A DNA stretch of 10,617 bases from an uncultured Lachnospiraceae bacterium (lineage in GTDB: Bacteria > Bacillota_A > Clostridia > Lachnospirales > Lachnospiraceae). A program made the position numbers and the translations under genes. Below the pieces are notes generated by a model. That model worked only from the letters and a program-made list of their open reading frames with translations, made no database searches and was not told where the DNA came from. Below, one piece after another: positions 1-6,988 of this stretch (its first letter is position 1; every line of letters starts with the position of its first letter). The stretch spans positions 1-10,617 of the forward strand of contig CAMWWF010000073.1 of assembly GCA_947177885.1 (NCBI GenBank), read 5' to 3'.

Positions 1-230
1 ATCCGGGGACCGTTCAGACATGCCGTGGGCGCGACTTTTGCACTTTTTGCCACCCAGATATTCTCACCTCTCTCCTCGAAAATATCCTCCGGCAATGACT
101 TTCCAAGTTCTATGATAAAATCGTGGATCCCGGGCAGCACCTCCCAGGGATACACCACATCCCGGAATAATTCCGAAGCAATAGTCTGGTTCAGATCATA
201 TAATTCTGATACTGTGATACAATTATTCAT
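1..230 (-). CDS. UDP-N-acetylglucosamine pyrophosphorylase-like hexapeptide protein, N-terminal part
   Basis: The gene is cut by the left edge; 76 complete codons are visible, starting at the ATG at 230-228. The peptide begins MNNCITVSELYDLNQTIASE and includes a YPWEVLPGIHDFI stretch, then IWVAKSAKVAPTACLNGP at about residues 58-75. This matches, from memory, the N-terminus of clostridial proteins annotated as UDP-GlcNAc pyrophosphorylases. In those, a short helical N-terminal segment leads into a left-handed beta-helix of hexapeptide repeats, and the VAKSAKVAPTA segment would be the first coil. The expected role is sugar-nucleotide metabolism in the cytoplasm, but the annotated activity of this GlmU-related family is largely by similarity. 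A GGGAG ribosome-binding site lies 10 nt before the ATG. It follows topB by 35 nt on the same strand with no terminator seen, so it may be co-transcribed. The repeats and active-site region are outside the window. Confidence 0.72.
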   Translation of the reverse strand, partial: MNNCITVSELYDLNQTIASELFRDVVYPWEVLPGIHDFIIELGKSLPEDIFEERGENIWVAKSAKVAPTACLNGPR

Positions 231-265
231 CTTTTCATCTCTCCCACTCTTCTTTTTTATTACTT

Positions 266-2419
266 TTACTTCTTATAATTCTCCGCAGCGGCATTAAACT
301 GACCGTACAGCGAGCGTTGATTATTCAGCTGCTTCACATATTCCGTCCTCCTGCCTACAAAGCCGGTGAGCTTCGCCATATATTCCTCGGAGGTGATATC
401 TCCTGCCGCCACCATAGTCAACCCCTTCTCCCAGCTTGCCGTCAGAGAGGGGTCTAAAAGCGCCCTGATGGAGCCGTTTACCACATCATAGATCATCTCT
501 CCCATAAGGGTAGGCGTCAGCACCTGGGTCTTCTTATTCAGGGCCAGATACTCAATGTTCACCAGTTTTTTCAGGATTTCCGCGCGGGTGGCACTGGTCC
601 CGATGCCGCTCCCCTTGATCTGGGCACGGAGCTCCTCGTCCTCAATAAACTGACCTGCATTCTCCATGGTCAGGATGATGCTTCCCGATGTGTACCTTTT
701 GGGCGGCGAAGTCTCACCCTCTTTGATCTCGTAGGAGTCCACTGTCACACGGGTGCCCTTTTTCAGTGCCATAAGGAGCTTTAAAAGCGCCTCGTCGCAC
801 CCGGCATCCATTTCTCCGCCTTCTCCGGTATCCTTCCCTTTGTTTCCGCCAGAGCTTCCGCTGCTTCCCGCACTCCCGTCCCCGCCAGAGCTTCCGCTGC
901 TTCCCGCACTCCCGTCCCCGCCAGAGCTTCCGGTTTCCCTGCCTTCGCCCGGCTTTCCACCGGTTCTGCTTTCCTGACCGGCTGCCATATTATCTTTCTT
1001 AAAGGAAGGAACCGCAACCTTTAAATATCCCTCTTCCTCCAACACCTTGAAATTGGAGAAAAACTTTTCCTCCTTTACTTTCACGGTAAGGGCAAATTTC
1101 CGATACACCGCCGCCGGGTAGAAAATGCTCAGAAACCTGCGCACAATGATCTCATAGACCTTTGCGGAGACTCCCGGAAGACTGTTCAGATTATTTAAGC
1201 CCTGTCCCGTGGGAATCACCGCATAGTGATCCGTGATCTGTTTGTCATTTACATACCGCGTTTTGGCAATTCCCTTATAGCTTCCGCTATTCAGGATTTC
1301 CGCCGCAAAGACCGCCGCCGGGGCATAATTGCGCAAGCCCCCGATATTCTTATGGATTTCCTTCGCCACCGCCGTGGAGAGCACACGGGCATCGGTTCTG
1401 GGATAAGTCACCATCTTCTTCTCATACAGCTCCTGAATGATCCGCAGCGTCTCATCCGGGCTGATCTTAAAGTATTTGGAACAGTCGTTCTGCAGCTCTG
1501 CAAGATTATACAGGAGGGGCGGATTCTTATTTTCCTTCTTCCGCTCTATGGATTCCACCACCACATCCCCCACAGGCTCCTCCCACAGATGTGCGATCAA
1601 CTGTTCCGCGCTCTCTTTTTCCTTAAACCCGTTTTCCTTATAGAGCTTCGGCGACGCGTAATACGGAGATCCCTCCACCGCCTTCCACTCACCGGAAAGA
1701 GACTTATCCCGGAGCCTGAAGCTGCCCAGCACACGGTAAAAGGGCGTCTTCACAAACGTCCGTATCTCCCGTTCCCTGTTGACAACGATCCCCAGGACAC
1801 AGGTCATGACACGGCCCACAGAGATCACCGCCCTGTCACGTTTCAGGTAATCCTTCACGCTCCGCCCATACTTTAAGGTCAAAGCCCTGGAAAAATTGAT
1901 TCCCATGAGATAATCTTCCTTAGCCCGCAGATAAGCCGCGTCACTCAGGCTGTCATACTCCTTTAAGTCCCTGGCTTCGCGGATTCCTCTTAAGATCTCC
2001 TCTTCCGTCTGAGAGTCGATCCACACACGGCGCCGGTCCTTGCCCTTTACTCCCGACATCTGTTCCACCAGACGGTATATATACTCTCCCTCACGCCCGG
2101 AGTCCGTGCACACATAGATCGTAGTCACATCCTCACGTTTCATCAGGGAGCTTACTATATCATACTGCTTTCTGGAACTGTCTATCACCTCATATTTAAA
2201 TTCTTCCGGAAGAAAAGGGATGGTGTCAAAGCTCCACCTTCTGTATCTTTCGTCATAGACCTCGGGATAGCTCATAGTCACCAGATGGCCCACACACCAT
2301 GTGACAATGGCGTTCTCCGATTCCAGATAACCGTCACGAGACCTCATATTTATTTTAAGGGCGTTGGCAAATTCTCTTGCAACGCTTGGTTTTTCCGCAA
2401 TAAATAAACTTTTTCCCAC
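266..2419 (-). CDS. topB: DNA topoisomerase III (type IA)
   Basis: Type IA topoisomerases cut one DNA strand through a 5'-phosphotyrosine link, relax negative supercoils and decatenate replication intermediates. The 717-residue protein opens with a TOPRIM domain: FIAEKPSVA with acidic E9, then CTDSGREGE with D106, E110 and E112. The second Asp of a DxD is Gly here, which as I recall is usual in the Bacillus TopB branch (DAGREGE). The catalytic Tyr is Y339 in MVTYPRTD. GSGIGTSATRAEIL near 603-616 is a conserved core motif. No CxxC pairs are present, so no zinc ribbon follows. A Gly/Ser/Asp-rich insert at about 485-535 comes from a 36-bp tandem repeat. The start is a GTG at 2419-2417, 3 nt after the stop of the upstream ATPase gene. 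AAGGA at 2429-2433, inside the end of that gene, is the probable ribosome-binding site, so translation is probably coupled. Length fits the family. Confidence 0.95.
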   Translation of the reverse strand: MGKSLFIAEKPSVAREFANALKINMRSRDGYLESENAIVTWCVGHLVTMSYPEVYDERYRRWSFDTIPFLPEEFKYEVIDSSRKQYDIVSSLMKREDVTTIYVCTDSGREGEYIYRLVEQMSGVKGKDRRRVWIDSQTEEEILRGIREARDLKEYDSLSDAAYLRAKEDYLMGINFSRALTLKYGRSVKDYLKRDRAVISVGRVMTCVLGIVVNREREIRTFVKTPFYRVLGSFRLRDKSLSGEWKAVEGSPYYASPKLYKENGFKEKESAEQLIAHLWEEPVGDVVVESIERKKENKNPPLLYNLAELQNDCSKYFKISPDETLRIIQELYEKKMVTYPRTDARVLSTAVAKEIHKNIGGLRNYAPAAVFAAEILNSGSYKGIAKTRYVNDKQITDHYAVIPTGQGLNNLNSLPGVSAKVYEIIVRRFLSIFYPAAVYRKFALTVKVKEEKFFSNFKVLEEEGYLKVAVPSFKKDNMAAGQESRTGGKPGEGRETGSSGGDGSAGSSGSSGGDGSAGSSGSSGGNKGKDTGEGGEMDAGCDEALLKLLMALKKGTRVTVDSYEIKEGETSPPKRYTSGSIILTMENAGQFIEDEELRAQIKGSGIGTSATRAEILKKLVNIEYLALNKKTQVLTPTLMGEMIYDVVNGSIRALLDPSLTASWEKGLTMVAAGDITSEEYMAKLTGFVGRRTEYVKQLNNQRSLYGQFNAAAENYKK
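846..932. repeat. 36-bp tandem repeat inside topB (about 2.4 copies)
   Basis: Two identical 36-bp units (846-881 and 882-917) are followed by the first 15 bp of a third (918-932), after which the match breaks. Because 36 is a multiple of three, each unit adds the 12-residue block GDGSAGSSGSSG to TopB in frame. The block forms a low-complexity, presumably flexible linker between conserved parts of the topoisomerase. Exact identity of the copies at DNA level suggests recent expansion by slippage or unequal recombination, so copy number may differ between strains. Confidence 0.95.
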
Positions 2420-2422
2420 AAA

Positions 2423-3772
2423 CTACCGTCCTTCATCCAGCGAAACAGTGAACAGCTTTACTTTCCCCTGTGCCGCCGCCTCCTGCAAGGCCTCATCGAA
2501 CCCTTTTTCGCAGTACATCCTGATATCGCTGCTCTTTACTCTGGCTTTCTTCATGCAGAACAGCAGCCATTCATAATCCTCATACGTCATCTGCTTTGCG
2601 TAAGAGCAGGATGCCACCGTAAGCTTCCCCTCCGCATCTGCAGCAACCACATCGATAGTCCCCGATTTTCCCAGCCATTCACCCGCCTTGTGACAAAACC
2701 GGCCTATCTGCTCCCGGCAGACCTTCCGATAAGCTTCATCCGCATACAGGGAAAAGGAAGGGGCTATCCTCTGTTCATAGAACTCTTCCGGGGTGAGCTG
2801 CCGCAGATCGCTCATACCGGAGAAAAGATATCGAAAATAAAACTTCACATAAGAATTGGAGATCCGGTAAATTCCCTTTTGAGTCTCCACTCTGCCCGCT
2901 GTCTCATAAGAAAAAACCTTTTCCACAAGATCCAGCTCCATCAGGTTTTTCAGATAGACACTGATCTTCGCCCTGGAAAAGCCTGTGTGCTTATAAATAT
3001 CATTCAGCTTATTGCAGTCCCTTGCCATAGCGGCAAGAATCGTATTATACACCGCCGGCTCCCTGAGTTCCTCCAACAGAAACACTGACATTTCCTCATA
3101 CAGACGGCTTTCCTGACGCAAAACATTCCGAATGATATTTTCACCGGTATTCAACTCCTGGGAAAAGCACATCCAGTACCCCGGTATGCCTCCCAGAACC
3201 GCATAATTGCCGATACAGTCCTCCTTGGAATATCCGGGAAAGAGCTGTGCCAGCTCCGTCAGCGCCATCTCCCTGACTTTCATCCAGCCGTTGATGGCAA
3301 CGGCGCTCCGCCCTATCTTGCTTACCATGGTATTTTCCACCCAGCCGGAGGCGGATGTCACCAGCACCACCATCACAGGGCGGCTGAGCAGTCTGCCCTC
3401 CACATACCGGATCAACTCCTCAAAGAAAGAACTGTCACCCTTCACCACATGATGAAATTCGTCAATGACCACTATCTGTTTCGCCGTCTCCTTCCGAACC
3501 GTCGCATTTTCGAACAGTTCCGCATACTCAGGATACCTGCCAAGTTCCTTTCCCAGATTGCACAGCTCTGCCGCCCACTGGAAACGCTGTTCCCTCTCCG
3601 AGCAGGCTCTGGCAAGAAAATAGGTATGCTTCTTATCCCTGCAGAATTCCTGCAAAAGGGCGGTCTTTCCCACTCCCTTCCCCCCGTATACCACAAGGAT
3701 CTGACTGCCTTCACGCTGAAAATATTCATTTAGAAACTGCAGCTCCGTACTGCGTCCTACAAACTTTCTCAC
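2423..3772 (-). CDS. AAA-type ATPase with DUF234-like C-terminal domain
   Basis: A 449-residue cytoplasmic protein of the prokaryotic/archaeal ATPase family often paired with DUF234. After an FVGRSTEL opening it has Walker A GGKGVGKT at 30-37 (K36), Walker B QIVVIDEF at 99-106 (D104, E105), a sensor-like VVLVTSASG at 135-143, and GGIPGYW at 194-200. Residues about 240-300 look like a winged helix (FSRAKISVYLKNLMELDLV). The C-terminal part (about 305-440) has EWLGKSGTIDVVAAD, resembling the restriction-nuclease-like DUF234 core, but the usual acidic residue of the next strand is replaced in VASCSY. The start is a GTG at 3772-3770 with GAGGG at 3778-3782, 5 nt upstream. The molecular role of this family is poorly known; proposed roles involve DNA or mobile-element functions. 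The gene sits 3 nt before topB, so a DNA-linked job is plausible but inferred. Confidence 0.85.
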   Translation of the reverse strand: MRKFVGRSTELQFLNEYFQREGSQILVVYGGKGVGKTALLQEFCRDKKHTYFLARACSEREQRFQWAAELCNLGKELGRYPEYAELFENATVRKETAKQIVVIDEFHHVVKGDSSFFEELIRYVEGRLLSRPVMVVLVTSASGWVENTMVSKIGRSAVAINGWMKVREMALTELAQLFPGYSKEDCIGNYAVLGGIPGYWMCFSQELNTGENIIRNVLRQESRLYEEMSVFLLEELREPAVYNTILAAMARDCNKLNDIYKHTGFSRAKISVYLKNLMELDLVEKVFSYETAGRVETQKGIYRISNSYVKFYFRYLFSGMSDLRQLTPEEFYEQRIAPSFSLYADEAYRKVCREQIGRFCHKAGEWLGKSGTIDVVAADAEGKLTVASCSYAKQMTYEDYEWLLFCMKKARVKSSDIRMYCEKGFDEALQEAAAQGKVKLFTVSLDEGR

Positions 3773-3870
3773 GCGATCCCTCTCTCTTTATCCTCAAACA
3801 GACTTACTCCTGCTTCGATCATTCCTGTAACATTCCTGCCAGCTGTGGCTGATCTGTATCACACACTTTG

Positions 3871-5595
3871 TCAAAAAGCGGAAGTCAATACCGTCTCCAC
3901 GTCTTCGGCGGACAACGGCTTACCGAACAAATAGCCCTGGATTACATCACAGCCTATAGAATACAGGTATTCATATTGTTTTTCCTCTTCCACGCCTTCC
4001 GCCACCGATTCAAACCCCAGCGCTTTTACCATATTGATGATGGCTTCCGTGATCACTCTGGTGGCGGAATCCGTGAGCACGGTGTCAATAAAGGACTTAT
4101 CGATCTTCAGGGTATCAATGGGTAGCCTTTTCAGGTAGGACAGAGAGGAAAAACCGGTTCCGAAATCATCCAGTGAGATCCTGATTCCAAACTTCCGCAA
4201 TATCATCAGTTTATCATAGACAGCCTGAAAATCTTCTATCAGTATTGTCTCCGTGATCTCCAATTCTATTTCCGCCGGGGAAACATCGTATTTTTTGATC
4301 ACTCCGATCACTGCATCCACAAAATCTTCCCTGCTGTATTGAAGCGCCGAAATATTGATGGACATGATGAAAGGATATCCGAAACGCTTACGCCATTGGG
4401 CATACTGCCGGATACTCTGTTCCACCACCCACTGCCCGATCGGAATAATGGCTCCGTTCTTTTCCGCAATGGGAATAAAGACAGCCGGGCTGATCATGCC
4501 TTCCTTACCGTCCTTCCAGCGGATCAGGGCCTCCATCCCGCGCAACTTCCTGTTTCCCGCGAAATACTGCGGCTGATAATACATCTGAAAGCTGTGGCGG
4601 AACACGGCCTCCTTCAGTTTCGACTCCAGTTCCGCCGTGCGCAGAAATTCCTGCAGGACAGGCGTATTGAAATACTGGATAATATTTTTGCCCATGGCCT
4701 TACTCTTGAAGACCATAATCTCCGCACAATTGATCAGTTCAATGGCTGACCTGGAAGCCTCCGGAAATTCCGCCACGCCCGCACTGAAAGTGATCTGGAG
4801 CTCCTGTCCGTTACTTAATCTGAAAGGCCTGCGTATCCTTTGCTGGATCTCTTTGTGCAGATTCTCCATGGTACGCTCCCCTGACGGATCATAGATCGCG
4901 ATCAGATAGACATCCGTGTGCAGATGGCATCCTGTGGCATCCCATGCCGCACAGAGCTCCTTCAGATAGCTTCCGAACTGCTGGATCAGTTCATCCCCCA
5001 CTACCATACCCTGGCCGTCATTGATCTTATGAAAATCATCCAGATCGATCATCATAACACTGACAATACTGTCCGTCTCCGCCGCCGTCCGCACATAGTC
5101 TCCCAGCAAACGCACGAAATAATTCCGACTGAAAAGCCCTGTTATACTGTCGTAGTAAGCCATATAAGTCAGTTCTTCATTCTGGATTCGGAATTTTGTC
5201 ACATTATTTATATCGATTACTTTGTCAGCGAGTCGGCCGTCCTCCTTATAATAGACTTTGGATCGAAATAACAGCCATATCTTAGTGCCCTTCAGCATAC
5301 ACTCCGCGGAAGCGGCCTCCTGCCCCGTCTTCTCAAGATAAAGGACATCCCGGAGCGCCATTGCATAAGCCTCATCAACCACATCAATAAGCCTGGATAT
5401 TTCCTTTGGATCACGAATCTCAAAGTCAAAAAACTCTTTCCACTGTCCCAGAGTTACAACCTGATTCCGCTCAAAAGAATAGTAAAGGAATGCACCCACA
5501 GCCGATTCAAAGACTGTGTGGTACATCCTCTCCTTCTCTGTAAGCTTCTGGTTCATTGCCTTCAGCAGATCCAACTGATAGTGCAGTTCACTCAT
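3871..5595 (-). CDS. Degenerate GGDEF / EAL protein, probable c-di-GMP phosphodiesterase
   Basis: With the ATG at 5595-5593 the protein has 574 residues; GAGGGG at 5600-5605, 4 nt upstream, supports this over a frame that stays open to a TTG at 5718. There is no signal peptide or membrane segment, so it should be cytoplasmic. Residues about 20-135 resemble a PAS-like sensor. Residues about 139-304 are a GGDEF fold whose signature is replaced by HTDVY (226-230), while MMIDLDDFHKIND is kept; cyclase activity is unlikely. Residues about 324-571 are an EAL domain with the expected catalytic set: EALIRW (E355), N414 in SINIS, E446 in LEITET, DDFG (D476, D477), K497 in LKIDKSF, E533 in AEGVEE and QGY at 553-555. 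This predicts hydrolysis of c-di-GMP to pGpG, perhaps tuned by the degenerate GGDEF domain binding GTP. It lies 160 nt after asd and 98 nt before the ATPase gene. Confidence 0.92.
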   Translation of the reverse strand: MSELHYQLDLLKAMNQKLTEKERMYHTVFESAVGAFLYYSFERNQVVTLGQWKEFFDFEIRDPKEISRLIDVVDEAYAMALRDVLYLEKTGQEAASAECMLKGTKIWLLFRSKVYYKEDGRLADKVIDINNVTKFRIQNEELTYMAYYDSITGLFSRNYFVRLLGDYVRTAAETDSIVSVMMIDLDDFHKINDGQGMVVGDELIQQFGSYLKELCAAWDATGCHLHTDVYLIAIYDPSGERTMENLHKEIQQRIRRPFRLSNGQELQITFSAGVAEFPEASRSAIELINCAEIMVFKSKAMGKNIIQYFNTPVLQEFLRTAELESKLKEAVFRHSFQMYYQPQYFAGNRKLRGMEALIRWKDGKEGMISPAVFIPIAEKNGAIIPIGQWVVEQSIRQYAQWRKRFGYPFIMSINISALQYSREDFVDAVIGVIKKYDVSPAEIELEITETILIEDFQAVYDKLMILRKFGIRISLDDFGTGFSSLSYLKRLPIDTLKIDKSFIDTVLTDSATRVITEAIINMVKALGFESVAEGVEEEKQYEYLYSIGCDVIQGYLFGKPLSAEDVETVLTSAF

Positions 5596-5611
5596 ATTTC
5601 CCCTCATTCCC

Positions 5612-5709
5612 GCCGCACAAGAAGCCCTATGATGCGTTTGGAGAACCCCAATGGCGGACTTGTAAAAAATACCATACACCCATCCGCATGTCTTTACAGG
5701 TTGTGCGGC
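5612..5709. repeat. 9-bp inverted repeat upstream of the EAL gene
   Basis: GCCGCACAA at 5612-5620 is perfectly complementary to TTGTGCGGC at 5701-5709, with 80 nt between. In a read-through transcript from asd the arms would close a loop ending just before the GAGGGG ribosome-binding site of the EAL gene. A shorter ATGCG/CGCAT pair nests inside. It matches no c-di-GMP riboswitch consensus that I know, and a 9-bp pair in a region this size could be chance. Confidence 0.35.
5666..5694 (-). promoter_or_regulatory. Candidate sigma-A promoter of the EAL gene
   Basis: On the minus strand AAGACA (5694-5689) is followed after 17 nt by TATTTT (5671-5666), with a TG one base before the -10, giving an extended -10. 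Transcription would start near 5659, about 64 nt before the ATG. If used, the transcript would not include the 5701-5709 arm of the inverted repeat. Each hexamer matches consensus at four of six positions. Confidence 0.33.
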
Positions 5710-5755
5710 CGACAGCAAACGCTGAACATTTCAAAACCAATGCCGGAGCGTGTTG

Positions 5756-6844
5756 TCAGGTTCGCGCCGTAATATACCCCTGTGCCTTCAAAAGCTCCGC
5801 ACAGAGCACTGCCCCGCCTGCGGCGCCGCGCACTGTATTATGGGAAAGTCCTACAAACTTATAATCGTATACCGTATCCTCCCGCAGACGGCCAACACTA
5901 ACACCCATTCCGTTTTCATAGTCAACATCCATCGTTACCTGAGGGCGGTTATCCTCCTCCAGATATTGGATAAACTGCTTCGGCGCGCTGGGAAGTTCCA
6001 GCCTCTGAGGCTCGCCGCTGAAGCTTCTCAGCTTCTCGATCAGCTGCTCCTTAGTGGGCTTCTTCCGGAATTTTACAAATACGGCGGCGGTATGGCCGTT
6101 CAATACAGGCACGCGGATACACTGACAGGTGATCACAGGGCTTACGGCAGGAACGATCTCGCCGTTCTCGATCTTCCCCCAGAGACGCAGAGGCTCTTTC
6201 TCGCTCTTCTCCTCCTCCCCGCCGATATAGGGTATGATATTTCCTTCCATTTCCGGCCAGTCCTTAAAGGTCTTGCCTGCACCGGAGATTGCCTGATAAG
6301 TGGTGGCAACCACCTCATAGGGCTCGAATTCCTTCCAGGCCGTGAGCACCGGCGCATAGCTCTGAATGGAGCAATTGGGCTTTACCGCCACAAAGCCTCG
6401 GGTGGTTCCCAAGCGCTTCTTCTGAGACTCAATGACCTGCATATGCTCCGGATTGATCTCCGGCACTACCATGGGAACATCGGGAGTCCAGCGGTGAGCG
6501 CTGTTGTTGGACACCACAGGTGTCTCCGTCCTTGCGTAATCTTCCTCGATCTTTCTGATCTCATCCTTGGTCATGTCCACCGCGCTGAACACGAAATCAA
6601 CCTGAGCGGCAACCTTCTCCACCTCGTTGACATTCATGACCACAAGCTTCTTCACCGCCTCCGGCATGGGCGTATCCATTTTCCATCTGCCGCCCACTGC
6701 CTCCTCATATGTCTTTCCCGCGGAACGGGGACTTGCCGCAACAGTAGTCACCTCAAACCAGGGATGATCCTGGAGCAGGGCGATAAATCTCTGTCCCACC
6801 ATCCCTGTTCCGCCTAAAATACCAACCTTTAATTTTTCACTCAT
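5756..6844 (-). CDS. asd: Aspartate-semialdehyde dehydrogenase
   Basis: Asd reduces L-aspartyl-4-phosphate to aspartate-4-semialdehyde with NADPH, the branch point to lysine/diaminopimelate, threonine, methionine and isoleucine, in the cytoplasm. With the ATG at 6844-6842 the protein has 362 residues. AGGAGG at 6850-6855, 5 nt upstream, fixes this start over one eight codons earlier. The NADP-binding Rossmann motif GILGGTGMVGQ is at residues 8-18. The catalytic cysteine is C158 in VKPNCSIQSY, and R244 and H251 in RVPVLNGH fit the substrate-binding and acid/base residues with the same spacing as in E. coli Asd. Sequence texture (SNNSAHRW, TYQAISGAG) fits the archaeal/fungal-like branch rather than the short Bacillus type. 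It lies 144 nt after argH and no lysine riboswitch is evident in that gap. Confidence 0.95.
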   Translation of the reverse strand: MSEKLKVGILGGTGMVGQRFIALLQDHPWFEVTTVAASPRSAGKTYEEAVGGRWKMDTPMPEAVKKLVVMNVNEVEKVAAQVDFVFSAVDMTKDEIRKIEEDYARTETPVVSNNSAHRWTPDVPMVVPEINPEHMQVIESQKKRLGTTRGFVAVKPNCSIQSYAPVLTAWKEFEPYEVVATTYQAISGAGKTFKDWPEMEGNIIPYIGGEEEKSEKEPLRLWGKIENGEIVPAVSPVITCQCIRVPVLNGHTAAVFVKFRKKPTKEQLIEKLRSFSGEPQRLELPSAPKQFIQYLEEDNRPQVTMDVDYENGMGVSVGRLREDTVYDYKFVGLSHNTVRGAAGGAVLCAELLKAQGYITART

Positions 6845-6857
6845 CTTTTCCTCCTCT

Positions 6858-6876
6858 GTTACATACACCCCGTAAC
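6858..6876 (-). promoter_or_regulatory. Small hairpin just upstream of the asd ribosome-binding site
   Basis: GTTAC (6858-6862) and GTAAC (6872-6876) are perfectly complementary across a 9-nt loop. On the transcript the stem ends two bases before the AGAGGAGG ribosome-binding region. It could modestly affect initiation or stability. At five base pairs it could equally be chance. Confidence 0.25.
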
Positions 6877-6902
6877 TTATTCATTTTTTGATCTTTTATC
6901 AT

Positions 6903-6930
6903 CCTATAACATATGCTTTTAAATGGTCAT
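6903..6930 (-). promoter_or_regulatory. Candidate sigma-A promoter of asd
   Basis: In the argH-asd gap, minus strand, ATGACC (6930-6925) is followed after 16 nt by TATAGG (6908-6903) with a TG one base before the -10. Both hexamers match four of six consensus positions. The start would lie near 6896, giving a leader of about 50 nt, too short for a lysine riboswitch. The surrounding AT-rich sequence fits a promoter. Confidence 0.35.
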
Positions 6931-6988
6931 CCGAAATGATTCTGTTTACGATCAGGTTATGGGCTTTTATGCAAGTACTCCATAAGTC

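Noticed and set aside
846..932. CRISPR-like repeat array
   Set aside because: The 36-bp units are directly adjacent with no spacers, are in frame inside topB and encode a Gly/Ser linker.
3769..3823. A 17-residue frame (MIEAGVSLFEDKERGIA) on the minus strand whose TGA overlaps the ATPase GTG start
   Set aside because: The GTGA overlap is suggestive of coupling, but the only SD-like bases abut the ATG and nothing is recognisable in the peptide. The ATPase has its own ribosome-binding site.
5596..5718. Longer N-terminus for the EAL protein starting at a TTG at 5718
   Set aside because: The added 41 residues look non-protein-like, and the ATG at 5595 has a good ribosome-binding site directly upstream.
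5750..6817. A 355-codon open frame on the plus strand opposite asd
   Set aside because: It lies wholly antisense to a clear asd gene, has no recognisable domain, and has no good ribosome-binding site. GC-biased codon use of the real gene keeps the opposite frame open.
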